Shown: piece by piece, positions 50,201 to 62,219 of the stretch
How the letters are laid out: each line of letters opens with the position of its first letter
How positions within the stretch are numbered: the first letter of the stretch is position 1
Origin: Scortum barcoo
Lineage: Eukaryota; Chordata; Actinopteri; Centrarchiformes; Terapontidae
Length of the DNA stretch: 64,000 nt
Assembly (NCBI GenBank): GCA_023238725.1
Contig: CM041538.1
Location: 3,912,380 to 3,976,379 of the forward strand
Direction of reading: 5' to 3'
Position numbers and translations under genes: made by a program
Notes under the pieces: model-generated
Told to the model about the DNA's origin: nothing
The model's database searches: none
Seen by the model: the letters and a program-made list of their open reading frames with translations, nothing else

Positions 50201-53200
50201 TATACATCTAATTGTTCTGCTTATAGTCAATTTAACTTGTATCTTTTTGTAAAAAATAATTCAGTCAAGCCCCTGAGACTCCTGTCAAAGGTGACCCACA
50301 AGGATCAGTACTGGGTCCCAAACTATTTACTTCAGACAAAATATTGCTTTACCAACTCAGTATTGTTATATGCCTTTTTAGGCTGATGATGTCATCTTGT
50401 ATATCACCAGCTTCACTGCAGATTACTTTAATTTGAGACTTCTACTCTTCAGACTAGACTGCTGATATTTTCATACATGACCTCAATGGTAATACATCAT
50501 TATCATACCTGGTGTTGATAGCAGATTTTCCACAAAGGTAATATTCAACACCTGATTCATTAACTTGAAAATTTATAAAATTGGATTCATAAGGAAAAAC
50601 TTTATAATCCAGTTGTTGTTCAAAACAAAAACGAAACTATTACAACCCACTATATCTTCTAATTTGGAGATATTTTGTACTGCTACAACAACCCTAAAAC
50701 CATTAGATTATAAGGACTTGCTATACAAACTGCTTAGACGTCTAACATCCTTACCGCTCTAGGTAAGCTGACGAGCTGCTTTCCAGGCTGCCCAGTCTTT
50801 GGTTGATGACTTCAACCTCACTCCTGAGGAACTGGGCTTTATCTGAATCATTCATGCCCTCCAGCTCCTTCAAGATACACTCCCTCAGACGTAAGTACTC
50901 CTCACGCATCAAGTCAATATCATGTTGCACGGTCTATAGGGACACATACACAGTATACGAATACAGTTACTGTAATAAATATGGTGAGTATGTATTTGGA
51001 ATAAGATAAGGTTTTAATACTACATGTCTGTTTTTCTTGATTTTTGTTTTTTTTGTGTCTACCTCCAACTGAGTGATCTTGAGGCCACAGTCGTGCATGC
51101 CATCGTCTCCGAGGCAGATATGAACATGCTGACTCAGCATGCTCTCAGAGCCCTCCAGCCTCAGTCTGAGTGCGTGCAGCTCTGATAAGCTGCGGGAGGT
51201 GGAGGATGGGACAGGAGAAGAGGGCACCTTCCTCTTCCCCACCTCATGCTTGATCTTAATCACTTGCTCTTTTTTCACCACCTCTTTCTTTGCTTCTTTC
51301 CTCTCCAGTTTTTTCTTCTCTTCAGCTCTTCGTTTCTCTTCTTCGAGCCTCCTGGCCTCCTCTTCGGCGGCAACTTTCTGCATCTGTATTAAAAGCAGCT
51401 GCTGCTGGCGTTGCTGCTCGGCTTCTTGTTCCTGATGTTCAACTGGGAGTAGACATAAGATAGGTTTTTCATAACTGTTGTAGGATGACGTGCAGTGGTT
51501 AAAAAGTCATTTCTAATTCTCTGGTCCTACAGGTGAACTCTTGACTAAATATCAAACATGATTTCCTGCATACTCAAATATTTAGCATTATTAGAGGATG
51601 TTATATTGAAAGACTTAAGATTAAAGAATTTCTAAAATTGTAACAAAATCTCAGAAATGTGTTTTTGCCGCAGATAGGGTATCTTATTCTATCAGTAATT
51701 TTTGATGAGGGTGAGGAGTTTTTTGAGTCATCAGCAGTACTATATATTTTTCTGTAATACTGACTGTAACCATGCAGCTGCACCACCAGCTGCTTGTAGT
51801 TGGCCTGGGCTCCGTTGAACTGGTTCTCCATGGACCTCTTGTCCTCGTCACCGAACATCTGGGAGCCATGGCAGCTCACTTTGAACTCCTCAAAGTGAGT
51901 CTCCAGGTTCTTGATGATTTGACGGTATTCCTCAGGACGCATCTTAGCCAGCTGAAAACACACACAATCATTATGTTTGACTTTAGGTCTTAACAACAAG
52001 TGAGCAAATGCACTTTGCTAACTAACATCAATACTATAAATATCTGTTTTCATATTGTTTTTTTACTTTTAGAAAATATGTGAAAATTCAACATATAAAA
52101 CAACTATTTAACATAAGTGGTTTGTGCAAAACCTGAGACATGTGACTCTTTCCAGCTTTGTTACATACAGGTCTGATTTTCTGCTCATTCAAATATTCAA
52201 ATATTGCATGTTGTGTGCACCATAGTAAACAGAGACAACAGAGACTGACTTCAGAGGGTTTATTCATCACTTACCATGGAGATGGTGAGGGAGTTGATGC
52301 GTTTGATATCCAGAAGACAGTACTGCCAGGCGATGAGACTCTTAACATTGATGTACAGCTGATTCCACATGGACAAAATGGCCTCATAGTACTGTTCGTT
52401 CCTTTGGATAACACAATGACCATATTAATTAATTTAATGACCCAGAGATATAAAATCATTCAAAGTGTCAAAACAAACTATTTTTACGTCTTACTTGTTG
52501 GCCAGACTGATGCTGAGTGGATTGGGAGGTGGTACGATCAGGCACACAGAGGGCACACTCATATCCAGTCCTCCTGGGCCAGTGACATCCCACTTACTAC
52601 GCTGGCTGTTGTCCTTTAGGATGGCCTCATTGTCCTTGCAAATCACCTTCTTTTGAGCCCAATAAAAATTAATTTTATAGGTAAATAAAAAAAAGTTTAT
52701 ATTTAAATATAATTAATCAGAAAATATTAGAGACATTACAAGTCATTTGATTCTAGAGGGTTGTTGTTTTTGATTTCCTCACAGACTACACTGTGGCATC
52801 TGTGGCTTAAACAAATGGTATGTGTGAGACTGTGACATGATCATTAGAAAACTGACCTGGCCTTGTTTGAAGTCACACAGGGCTTTGACGATGACGGGGC
52901 TGGCACTCTTCTCTTCAGGGTTTCTGGGTTTAAGTCTCACAATGCTCTTGGACCTGTTCCCCAGATGTTTAACCTGCCTCTTGTTTTCCAAAATCTTCTC
53001 CTTCTCCCTCTGCATGCATTAAAAAATAATGCAATCAATAATAATAATAATGCAGATCAATACTAATAGTTACATACAGTAGTAGTTCTACTGCTATGTC
53101 ACATTCACACCCTTTGATGAAGCCCAGCTGATCTGTTACTGCTCTAAGAAGCTGTTTTACCTCCAGTCTCCTGAGGAGATCCAGCAGGTCCTCCAGTGAA

Positions 53201-56200
53201 GTGTTCTTATCACAGGTGAACATCTTACTGACTGTCTCATGTTCGTTCTGCAGGGCACTGCACGCCTCATTGGCCTCCTTGAAGAACTATTGATAGACAC
53301 ATAATGTTACAGAAGTCTGAGATATACAAAATAGGTGATTAGATGTACGTTATAGGGTGTCCTACAGTAGCGCAGTTGAGCGAAGGAGGCCCACTTCACT
53401 TAGAACCACTTCCTTTAACATAACTGAAACATATTAACCTTCAGGGAAAACTAGCAGAAATCCCTATATCACACGCAATCTGTGTGATTCAGCTCAGCAC
53501 ATGACAGGGATTAATGACACTGATTAATTCCTTCATACGGTCCCTTGGTATCAATTAACATGACTATATGAAAAATTATAATGCGATGGATCTGTGAAGA
53601 GGGACGGGCGTAAAAAATAAAAAATTGACACATACAGGGTTTGGTCAGAGGCTGTTGCAATGTTGGGAAACACAGGACTTTCTGAGTTTTCAAGTTGAAC
53701 CCAACAGTCAAAATCTAAGAATACACCTGACAGAAAAAAACATGCACGCCAAAAAGATCTGTAAAGCTGAGGGTCCCTCAATAACTCTCTCTTGGTTTGT
53801 AACTATGAGCCATGCCTTTTACACTACTCAGTTTCTATCAGTTGTTAATATGAAAGAATTTATCTAGGCTGCTCTAAGTTTTATATTTTGTTATACTACC
53901 TGGCAGTAAGCTGCATTCTCCTTCAGATGAACATCAATGCACTTGGTAATTTGAAGGAGCCAACTCCACTGAGTCTGCAGAGTGTCCTTGTAAGCCTGAA
54001 AAAATGCACAAACAGAGACAAAAGAAAAAGATAAAACTCCCACTGGCACACTTCTCAATGCATGTGCAGGTTTGAGATTTGACTGGATCGATCCACACCT
54101 CAATTTTGTCTGAAGCCGGATGGTTGTTGTTCAGGAGGGTATTAATTTTAGCTTTGAGTTTGGTCAGGTCCTTCTCTTTGTCCTCCAGGGCACTCATCAG
54201 TTTCTGTTACGTAAAGAGAGGATCAGCAATCACAGGGGACACAGAAAACATCAGGAAGCAGCTGGAGGAACACTCTGTGGCTTCTCGCTAAGTGGATGAC
54301 TGACTGCAGCTGCCAAAATCTAATCTATCACAGATGATTGCTCCTTTATGACATGCATATTAACTACATAAAAAGGCATTAATGGCATGTAGACTCACAC
54401 AATTGCCAAGAATGTTAATTGATGATAATGGAGCTCTTAAAAATATAAATCAAAAATGGATTTCTTTAGCATCAAGGTACCACAGGAGAATAACCGAATT
54501 CTCTCCTGGTTCTCACTGAATTTTTGAACTGTTGATAACAGATGATATGAGTGATAATGAAAATGTTTTTCTTACCGAGTAGCTCTCCTGCTTCTGTGGG
54601 ATGTACTGTTCGAGGTTCTTGTCGCCCCAGTCGAACACAAGCTCCTCCTCCTCCCTGCTGTTCACCCACATGATCTCTTTGGAAATTTCCTGAATGATCT
54701 GCTGGAGGTCTTGCAGCTGCTTGGTCCGACCAAATGACATTTGCTGGCACGGGAGGAGGGAGTGAGTTTTAATATGTGACCAACAATGTAGCCCAAGTAG
54801 TGATACTAGCTAAGAAAGTTTTCTTTTACCTGTAAACTGTCCCATTCTTGTTCCAGAGCATGAAGATTTCCTTTGTCTCCTTTCTTCCTCTAAGGGGAGG
54901 AGAATCAAATTGGTTTGGTAAGAGACTCTTTAGAGAATCTTAGAAACGCAGATAAACATGATGCACTATAAATCCAATGTAATCATTTCATGCCTAATTT
55001 AACAAACAAAACATAACAAACACCCTAATCTAAACTAAGGTGTAATCTTTAGCAGGTATTATGTGTGCTGTTCTTCCTGATGACAGGCACTTGGATAAAT
55101 TTATGACACGTGTAAGCATGAAACACATTTAGGATGTTTTTCATCACATCAACAATCACAATGGTGGCCCACGGCATCCGAACAAGTGGTGTGAACCCAC
55201 CAGGTCGTCTCTGGCTCGCTCCACCTCGGTGCTCCTCTGGATGGAGTTGTGAAACCTCTGGTGGCTACTGAGCTGCTGCCCGATGGCAGCAGGATCGTCT
55301 CCCCAGGAGGCCGTTTCAATCAGCCGCTGAAACGGCAAACACACGCAGAAACTTATATTTTAATCATCAGCACGCAGAGACACGCACTGACTCACAACTG
55401 AATCTCAGAAACACACATTTTCAGCTCAGATCCTTAGCTTTGTGTGTTTTTTCCAAACGTTTGCCTGATGTGCTCTTAATGTCACCAGCAGGTGGTGGCA
55501 AAGAAACAAGATGGATCAGGATTTGTTTTGCTTTTCTTACTGAAAACATCTCAGGAATCCACCAGAAAGTAATTGGTGTGAGATGTCAAAACAAAACTTC
55601 TTTTAATTTTCATTTCCTTGCAGTACTTCCAAAAACATGCATATCTCTTCTAGTATGGTCTTTTTTTCAGTCTTCATAGATTAATTGCTCTTAACGCCAG
55701 ACATAGCTGCCCTATTCACTCCAGTGCCTCTGACAACACATAGCAGAGGAATGCTTTTGTGTCTAAACTGTGTAAAATATTTAGGTCAAATGAGATCTGT
55801 CAGTCACTTCACTGTCACAGTTTACTCCTTTTTCTACATGTGATACTCCACTCAAAATCTAGCAATCTAGAATAAATTACCCTTTTCAGGCCACAGAAGA
55901 TGCTGTAAAGCATTGATCTGCCATATTCACATTGTCCTTTTTGTGACAGTGTTTCCATTTATTGAGAGTTGCTGCAGTTTTTTCATTTTAGATGCATTCA
56001 TTCAATTCATACATTCATTTGAGTTAAATACCAATGAAAATGCATGTAAGGTCTTTAATCATTTTCAAGATCATTTTAAAGGCCTTGAACTTGGAACTTA
56101 ATTTTGGATCTTCACATAACTTGCAGCTTTGTTATTCTTCCACATTTTATTACTGACAACAAGTCTAAAGTTGTTAGCAGTCAGTGCAGTCACACCTCCT

Positions 56201-59200
56201 TCTCTGATTCTGACAGGATGAGCACTGATGATTTGTTAAGGAGAAAAACAGGCGACATATTGAATAAATGAGGTGTTAAATTGTTGCACTCTTACTTCTA
56301 AATGTGCCACGACATTTATAAATGCTGCTGCTTGAAATAATTTTCATAAGTTTACAGAGAACACATTATGGGTAAATTATATGCAATATTTAACTCTGAC
56401 TTGTGACTTGATGTCAGAGTTAAATATTGACTGTCACATCACAGGGCAGAGAATAAAAATCTGCAGTTAATGTGCTGCAAACCCCTTCAATCTGTGGGGT
56501 GTGTGCTCTCACTGGATGACACAAACGCACTTTTAAGTATATAAGGTTTGTGTGTGTGTGTGTGTATGTGTGTGTATGTGTGTGTGCACCTTTTGCTGTG
56601 CCATCCAGCCCATAGCATCATGAAAGCTCCTTCCAGGCTCCTCCCAGCCTCCAGAGCTCCCTCTGGTGCTCCTTCTCCTCTGCACGGTGCCTGTGATGGC
56701 CATGTGGACCCCCTTCAGCTGGTCTTTGCACATCTCCAAACTACAGATTAGGGACGAGAAAGCACGTTGGGCTTGTTTGTATATAATTTCAGCAACAGAC
56801 AGAATTTAAAAAAAGGGAAATCAGAAGAGGAAGAACGACAGAGAGAAGTCAGGTAAAAGTCTTCCTCACGTCCTGACTACGTTGTCATTGGGCTGTCCCT
56901 GCAGTTTCAGGTCCCTCGCGTAGATCTTCAGCTGCTCAATGGTTTCTTTAGCCATTGCCATGTAGCGCTCCGCCTCCCCGGGGGCGCTGCCCTGCAGGAC
57001 ATACACAAACCATTCAGAGAGATGCACAGAATGACTTTGCAGAAAGAGAAACATAAAATACACCCAGTTTAAAATGTTCATGTCTTTTGCAATTGCTGTA
57101 CTTTTATTTCACAGTGAATGCGTTTACATGCAAAAAAATGGCAAAGAAGAGAACAATTCTAAGAGAACAACCTTCAAACTGAAAAATGTTGTGACTTTTG
57201 AAAGGAAGTAATTGAAGTGATATCAGAATTTCACACATTTCATATAACCGAACCCACACAGGCATGATGCTAATAAATCTAACTTATAAATCACCCCCCC
57301 ACATCATTCATGATGATGGGGGTTGTACTTTTGAACTTTGCTGAAAAACAAATAATTCACACAAAGTTACTCAACACGAAGCTGAGGAGGAGTGTGTGCT
57401 AACAATGTAACGCTATCAGTGGGTTGATTAACAGTTGAAATATCGCTCGCAGAGGTTTGGCTCCAAAAGCAGATCCAAAAGAGAGATTAACAAAATGCAT
57501 GGTTTAACTATCAGCCTGGTTTCAATTACATTTCCTGACACACACTAAAGGCAAACTCATCCCGTTGCTCCATTTACAGCCAAACAACATTTCTCTCATT
57601 TTTCTGCATCGTTTTACCTACAGAAGTGACGCTGCAACACAGTGGCTTTTCCTTTGAAATAAAAGCCTGCAGCCTTATATTTGCACTTCTGAAGGAAAAC
57701 AGCCAATAAGTAGCACTACAAACCCAATCATGACTCACAGACTGAAGGGCGTATTCAGCTTTCCTCAGGTACTCATGGCAATGGCTCTGCAACACCAAGG
57801 CCGTCTGGGGGATGGCACTGAAGATGGAGCCACAGAAGAGAGGGGCAGCAGAGAAAAACTCATCATCATCAAGCTCATTACTTTAATAATCTTAAGCTGC
57901 ATTATTTGTAGAGGGAAAAAAAGGCGTATCCACCACAATGTAACAGTTTAGACCAGTGGATCACAACTTCATATAATGTGACCCCTTTTAATCAGGCGTC
58001 GTCTACTTGCACATGTTCAAAATCAGAAAAAGATCATATTTTTTGCAGTTTTGTATAATCTGCCTTGATTTAATCCTGTAAATCATCTTATGAGCCTTAA
58101 TATTTATCTTTTAGGAGTCTAACTGAGATCACACAGCTAGGATGAATGTCCTGCCCACTTTAGTTTTGGGGTGACTTCTTGTTCAAATGATTTCATCAAA
58201 AAAAAGTTTATATGTAACAGTAAATGTCTTGGGATTTTTTTCTGTATTCAGGTACTAATAGTAAAAGTCAGTTAAAAATACAGATGACGCAGTTGACTGT
58301 GTACCTCAAAAGGTGATAAAATGATGCATTACCAAAAAAACTTTGAATGGTTGTTTAATTTTAATGTTGTTAAAGTTGATGTTTTAAAACTATGTCTCAC
58401 AATCATGGAAGCGAAAGCAAGACAAAAGCAATAATTCATATTTACTTTCATATGTATTGAATTCACAACTGCATATGGTTTATTAGCAATCTATTAATGT
58501 TGTCGTGCACAGGAAAGTCAGAAAAACCTAATCATGTACATTATGTTAAGTGCTATATTTCATTTTTGAACACTGTAGTGCCCTATGAATATGTGCATTC
58601 GAGACCTGAATTATATGCATTTTTATATGTGTTGTATGCCAGGAGGGCCAGGAATAGTTAATCCAAGACATACTTATAAATACTTTGTCATCTTTATTAT
58701 GCCGTAGTTACACTGACAAGAGAGACAGTTATTATGATTTTTTTTCTTCAGTTATTTCTCAGGCCAGTCATTTTAAAATGAACAGTTTCTGATGGACCTT
58801 TTCCATTTTCTATGAAACACCTCTAAAAACAGGATCCCTGATAAGATTCACAGACCTGACTGTGGCATCAGGTTGGATACGAGGGCTAAAGTGATATGTT
58901 GTGTATGAGTTGTACCTTGCTTATTGTTTAAATGTTAATAAAGAGCTCATTAAGCAAAGTAATACTTCAAAAGTCAATTCTGTATTCTCACTGGATGCTG
59001 GTTAAAAACAAATTGGCCAATATTCTCTTTTTTTACATAAACATACAGAAACAAACATTTTTGAAAACGATCTTTCATCAAAAATGGTCCCCGTTGGACC
59101 AACTACAAAATGGAGACAGTGTTTCTGAACAAAGTCAAACATATCTAGGGCATTTCCGTTGTTAATTAACATGGTGTCAATAACATAATGAAAAGCTACC

Positions 59201-60640
59201 TCAAAATAAAAAGGTGCTGGATGCAAAGAAAAAAACTAAGTTTTAGCACTCTTATCTCCTTTGCACCAAAAATAGTATTATTTACACTTTTTTTATCACA
59301 AAGATCACAGATCAGAAGCCAAGGATGACATATCTGACATAAACTAATATTGGCTACTACTGAATATCAGAAACTCCATGATGTGACGCAGTTAAAAAAC
59401 TACTGCACCCACGAAGTAATCATCCCTTTCATCCTGCAGGAGTAATACTGAATGTGTCTTTGTGCCAAACAAGTTGTTGTGATCATGTCGGCCAGATGCT
59501 CTCTGCCCTTCTCTACAGTCCCACACTGACATATTTCCTCTGTGGGTGACAGTGTGGAGGCTCTGAAACTGACACACTGGGATATGTGAGCGCTGCAGAA
59601 AAAGAAACTTCACAGATCACTGAGAGCAGTAAATCATTTCAAGCCGCTGTGCAGACCAGAAGCTGAGTTACTGTTCTAAAAATTTGCTAAACAGGGTAGC
59701 TTTAAGCAATGATTAGGTGTTATTACAGAGCAGCATTGTTTTATTATCACTGTGCATTGTGCAACAAAAGACTCAGGTAAGCTGGGAACTCCCTCAACAA
59801 ACAAACTATGATGCACAGCAACTCCCAGTCTTTGTAAACTTTGGTCAAAGTGCATGCAACATTACTCCAGTCTGTATGTGTGGAGTATCAGTATTGAGGA
59901 GCAGCAAGTCATAAAACGCTCATCATAAACTCCACGAAGCAGATATGCATGTTGGCCTGTTTCCGGGATCAGAGCTGTGAAATGTGCAGCTCCCTGCAAA
60001 CATCATCATGCATCTGTTGGTTAAATTTGATCTTTTGGCTTTTTTGGCTCCAGGGCTCTTTTGTGCGCTCACAGTGTGCAGGGGTGAAATGAATACCGGG
60101 ATAAAACGGCCTCTCGTGATTAATAATAAATGACAGCCAGCTTTTTGGACTGACGCGTCCTCCCTGCAGAGAGGCAACAGGTGGCGGCGAGCGCAGCTTA
60201 AACACTGTCAAACTTTCCAGAGAAGACACTCATACCTCATGCCGCCTCCTTTGGCGACTGACATGCCGCTCATCGTGCCGCTCATCATTCCGCCTCCCAT
60301 GCCGCCACCGCCTCCCGTGCCGCTCATCGTGCCGCTCATCATTCCGCCTCCCATACCGCCTCCCGTGCCGCTCATCGTGCGTGCCGCTCATCATTCCGCC
60401 TCCCATACCGCCTCCCGTCCCGCCGCTCATCGTGCCGCTCATCATTCCGCCTCCCGTGCCGCCCATGGAGGACTTTGAAAAGGTGTAGTTGTATCCGTCC
60501 GTGTAGCCGTCGTATCCATTACCGCCTCCGTGCACGACCTCGCTCCGTGTGTAATACTGGCCTCCCCCGCCGGTCAGGTCTCCTTTGGACCCGACCCTGC
60601 GGCCCATGTTCAGGGCGTTCTGAGAGCCGTACATACTCAT
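38631..60640 (-). CDS. dsp: Desmoplakin (dsp), 24 coding exons, two apparent frameshifts
   Basis: Exons in transcript order: 60640-60236, 57817-57739, 56991-56870, 56740-56590, 55326-55201, 54889-54830, 54743-54576, 54203-54099, 53995-53900, 53286-53161, 53009-52857, 52649-52495, 52401-52275, 51951-51765, 51442-51063, 50933-50755, 49863-49725, 49338-49145, 48927-48765, 48648-48565, 48471-48364, 48160-48062, 47553-45727, 44247-38631. Phases fit throughout except for a +4 in exon 1 and a +1 in exon 24. With those two discounted the protein would be about 3,614 residues against 2,871 in human; the excess equals about three extra plakin repeat domains. Desmoplakin links desmosomal plakoglobin/plakophilin to intermediate filaments in epithelia and heart. 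Landmarks: EIMWVNSREEEELVFDW, LQTQWSWLLQITKCIDVHLK, SYTSGLETLLNIPIKRTM, QECEWEEITITAPDGSTRF. The 24-exon layout matches human DSP. Confidence 0.96.
40860..43790 (-). repeat. dsp: Four tandem A-type plakin repeat domains, about 730 bp each
   Basis: The signature FDGVRKPVTADQLVDCGVLD recurs four times with conservative changes, near plus-strand positions 43770, 43010, 42280 and 41550, a period of about 730 bp or 244 codons. Each unit also repeats LKGTGPIAGV, AQAATGHIID, AEAAAVGY, VFLPKDTAI and HTGLLLLP. Human desmoplakin has one such A domain, opening LVFDGLRKKVT. The units are closely similar in DNA as well, which suggests fairly recent duplication or gene conversion. Confidence 0.92.
45727..47553 (-). 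CDS. dsp: dsp exon 23: coiled-coil rod
   Basis: This single exon has 609 codons, phase 0 at both ends, beginning IRNSRIDMLEDQLRQLKEDI and ending TEKIQKQATE before a GTACAT donor. It is Glu/Gln/Arg/Leu-rich with continuous heptads and no proline breaks, the parallel dimer rod of desmoplakin. With about 170 further coiled-coil residues at the start of exon 24, the rod is somewhat shorter than the roughly 890 residues of human isoform I. It is not the isoform II deletion form as such, because it is one uninterrupted exon. The end (LLQEQAKVKEANLRNEGLY) aligns clearly to the human rod. Confidence 0.94.
48062..57817 (-). CDS. dsp: dsp exons 2-22: plakin domain (spectrin repeats and SH3)
   Basis: These 21 exons encode the plakin domain that binds plakoglobin and plakophilins at the plaque. 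Exon 2 opens with AIPQTALVLQSHCHEYLRKA. Exon 4 ends FHDAMGWMAQQK, matching the human GWMRQQ block. Exon 12 covers the buried SH3 (AILKDNSQRSKWDVTGPGGL, then IVPPPNPLS). Exon 13 has YYEAILSMWNQLYINVKSL. Exon 14 ends MFGDEDKRSMENQFNGAQAN. Exon 15 is unusual, with a long charged run. Exons 16-22 cover the later spectrin repeats through YLERLRALRDMLESV to LLTLSGGYYKSLGEQLKNME. All lengths sum in frame without stops. Confidence 0.93.
50230..50480 (+). mobile_element. Degraded LINE reverse transcriptase fragment in a dsp intron
   Basis: From 50290 the plus strand reads GDPQGSVLGPKLF, the reverse transcriptase PQGSVLGP motif. From 50382, in another frame, it reads ADDVILYITSF, the catalytic F/YADD box. 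The spacing is shortened and frameshifted compared with intact L2/Rex1-like elements, so this is a dead remnant. It lies antisense between dsp exons 16 and 17. Confidence 0.75.
56547..56587. repeat. GT microsatellite adjoining the dsp exon 4 donor
   Basis: The run of GT with ATGT interruptions ends within a few bases of the exon 4 donor at 56589. On the transcript it is a CA-rich tract directly downstream of the splice site. Confidence 0.9.
60236..60640 (-). CDS. dsp: dsp exon 1: Gly/Met-rich head with coding minisatellite
   Basis: The ATG at 60640-60638 starts MSMYGSQNALNMGRRVGSKG, followed by a Gly/Tyr-rich part and then tandem GGGM-MSGT-MSGT units encoded by a minisatellite of about 48 bp (60256-60465). 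The third unit carries an extra GTGC (plus strand, about 60377-60384). This shifts the frame into a DERHGRR-type arginine-rich sequence and, after splicing, into a stop in exon 2. Without that 4-bp duplication the exon ends in phase 2, exactly what exon 2 needs. An upstream GTG codon at 60646 is in frame but I chose the ATG. The desmosomal targeting head is less conserved than the rest in this family. Confidence 0.8.
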
Positions 60641-61000
60641 GTTCACCGGCTGATCGGCCGCCGGGGCGGCTCTGTGGAAGCTGTGGGGGGAAAGTCAGAG
60701 GGCCACTCGTCCACCCAGGTCCCTCTGGAGCAGACTGCCACCAGAAAGCAGGGCAGGATCGGTTTTGGAGGCGAGTGACCACACCTCTCCTGTCTCTATC
60801 CAACCTGCTGAGCCAAAGAAACTTTCCTCTCAGAGCCACTCCCCTCCACAGGCACAGGGTGTGTGTGTGTGTGTGTGTGTGTGTCTCCTGTAGCTCTGTC
60901 TTTATGGAGACCACACAGATTTTCACACAGTGAGCAAGTGCGCAGTTTTTTGAAAAGTTATTTTACTTGAAGAATTGAGGTCAAGGTGATGATGTTTTGA
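60641..61000 (-). promoter_or_regulatory. dsp: dsp 5' flank and likely promoter
   Basis: Immediately upstream of the dsp ATG on the minus strand the sequence is GC-rich (GCCGCCCCGGCGGCCG type) with a KLF/SP-like CCACTCCCC near 60836 and a GT microsatellite at 60857-60883. No clear TATA box was seen. The promoter assignment rests on position and composition only. Confidence 0.45.
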
Positions 61001-62183
61001 AAAGTGGGCACAAATGCAAAGTGAGAGCATTTTTGAAAAGTTACTTATATTTTCATGAAATTAGAGCACTTTTGGAAAGTTAAGACATTTTTAAAGTAAA
61101 GAGATTTCTCTCAGATGGCAGTTTGAGGATCAAGAATAGTTTTTAAGTTGAAGGTTAGAATAAGGTTTACATTAAAAGTAGAGGTTGGAGTCGCTGTAAA
61201 GCAGACAGTCATGACATGTTAAAGTTTGACTTGAACTGGAATGCACTGTCCTCTCAAATATAGAGGTAATTAATACATACAATAGAGATACAATATCAAA
61301 TACACAAAGAAAACTAAATAAGGAATTGTCAAAAATATATTTTCTTTGAAACGTGTTAAATGAAAAGTAAATGCTGAAGTCATGCACTGCAATGCATTTC
61401 TGTGCTATTGCACATTTTGTAAATCTTGAAACACTTTGTAACATCGATAATCTGCAATGAATGACTCTCTGCTGACGTTCCAGCTGTAAAGGTCAAAGAG
61501 CTTCGAGGCAAACTGCTGCAATGACAGGTGTTGTATCCACGTGATGCATCACCTGTGGATCCGCCTGATCTGGGGATGCATTCAGTGGAAACAACCACCA
61601 AGGTGCATCTCGGTCATCTCCTCCTCAAATCTTTTCAAATATTTAGGTTCTCTCTACATGCCCTTCTCATCCACTATCTCTCTATCTCTTCTTCTTGCCA
61701 CACACACTCACTTTACTTTAATTCTCGCCTCCAGCCAATGGGTGGGACTCACAGGAAAAACAAGTTTGACAGCTGTTCTTAAATTGACAATGACAATTTT
61801 GCCGAATTTTACCGTCACAGCTTAAAGACTGCTCAAACTAGATAAATGGATGAGACATGCTTTTGAAAACAGCTCTGACTTACCGATTAATGCTGTATTC
61901 ACACATTTCCCACATATTTTGTTTCCACTCACTGCTTCATATATATCATATGTTTTGTGCTGAGTTACAGTTACAATGAATAATTCTCAGCTGTGTTCTT
62001 TTCAGCATGTGCTTACTGGAATTGATCAAAGTGACATTTCTTGGTTTAACAATTCAAAATTTTATCATTCATGTAGTTTATCATCCTGAAATAGTCATTA
62101 GTATGTGCTTATCCAACAAATAGAAATATTTCCAAACTTTGAGAGTTCACACAGCGATTTGCACATCTGCTTTAAGTCCATCC

Positions 62184-62219
62184 ATAGATTACCTTGTGCA
62201 AAAGCACAAGGTAATCTAT
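62184..62219. repeat. Perfect 16-bp inverted repeat with AAAA loop
   Basis: The arms ATAGATTACCTTGTGC (62184-62199) and GCACAAGGTAATCTAT (62204-62219) are exact complements around AAAA. A further partial copy, ACCTTGTGCTTTTTGC, follows at once. No T-run or gene context suggests a terminator or RNA gene. Confidence 0.95.

Noticed and set aside
57296..57330. C-run and G-run flanking ATCATTCATGATGAT, possible hairpin
   Set aside because: The arms are short and imperfect; not distinguishable from chance in low-complexity sequence.
60475..60933. 152-codon plus-strand frame opposite dsp exon 1
   Set aside because: It is antisense to the Gly/Tyr-rich head and runs into a GT microsatellite; Arg/Cys/Pro-rich composition is typical of GC-rich antisense.
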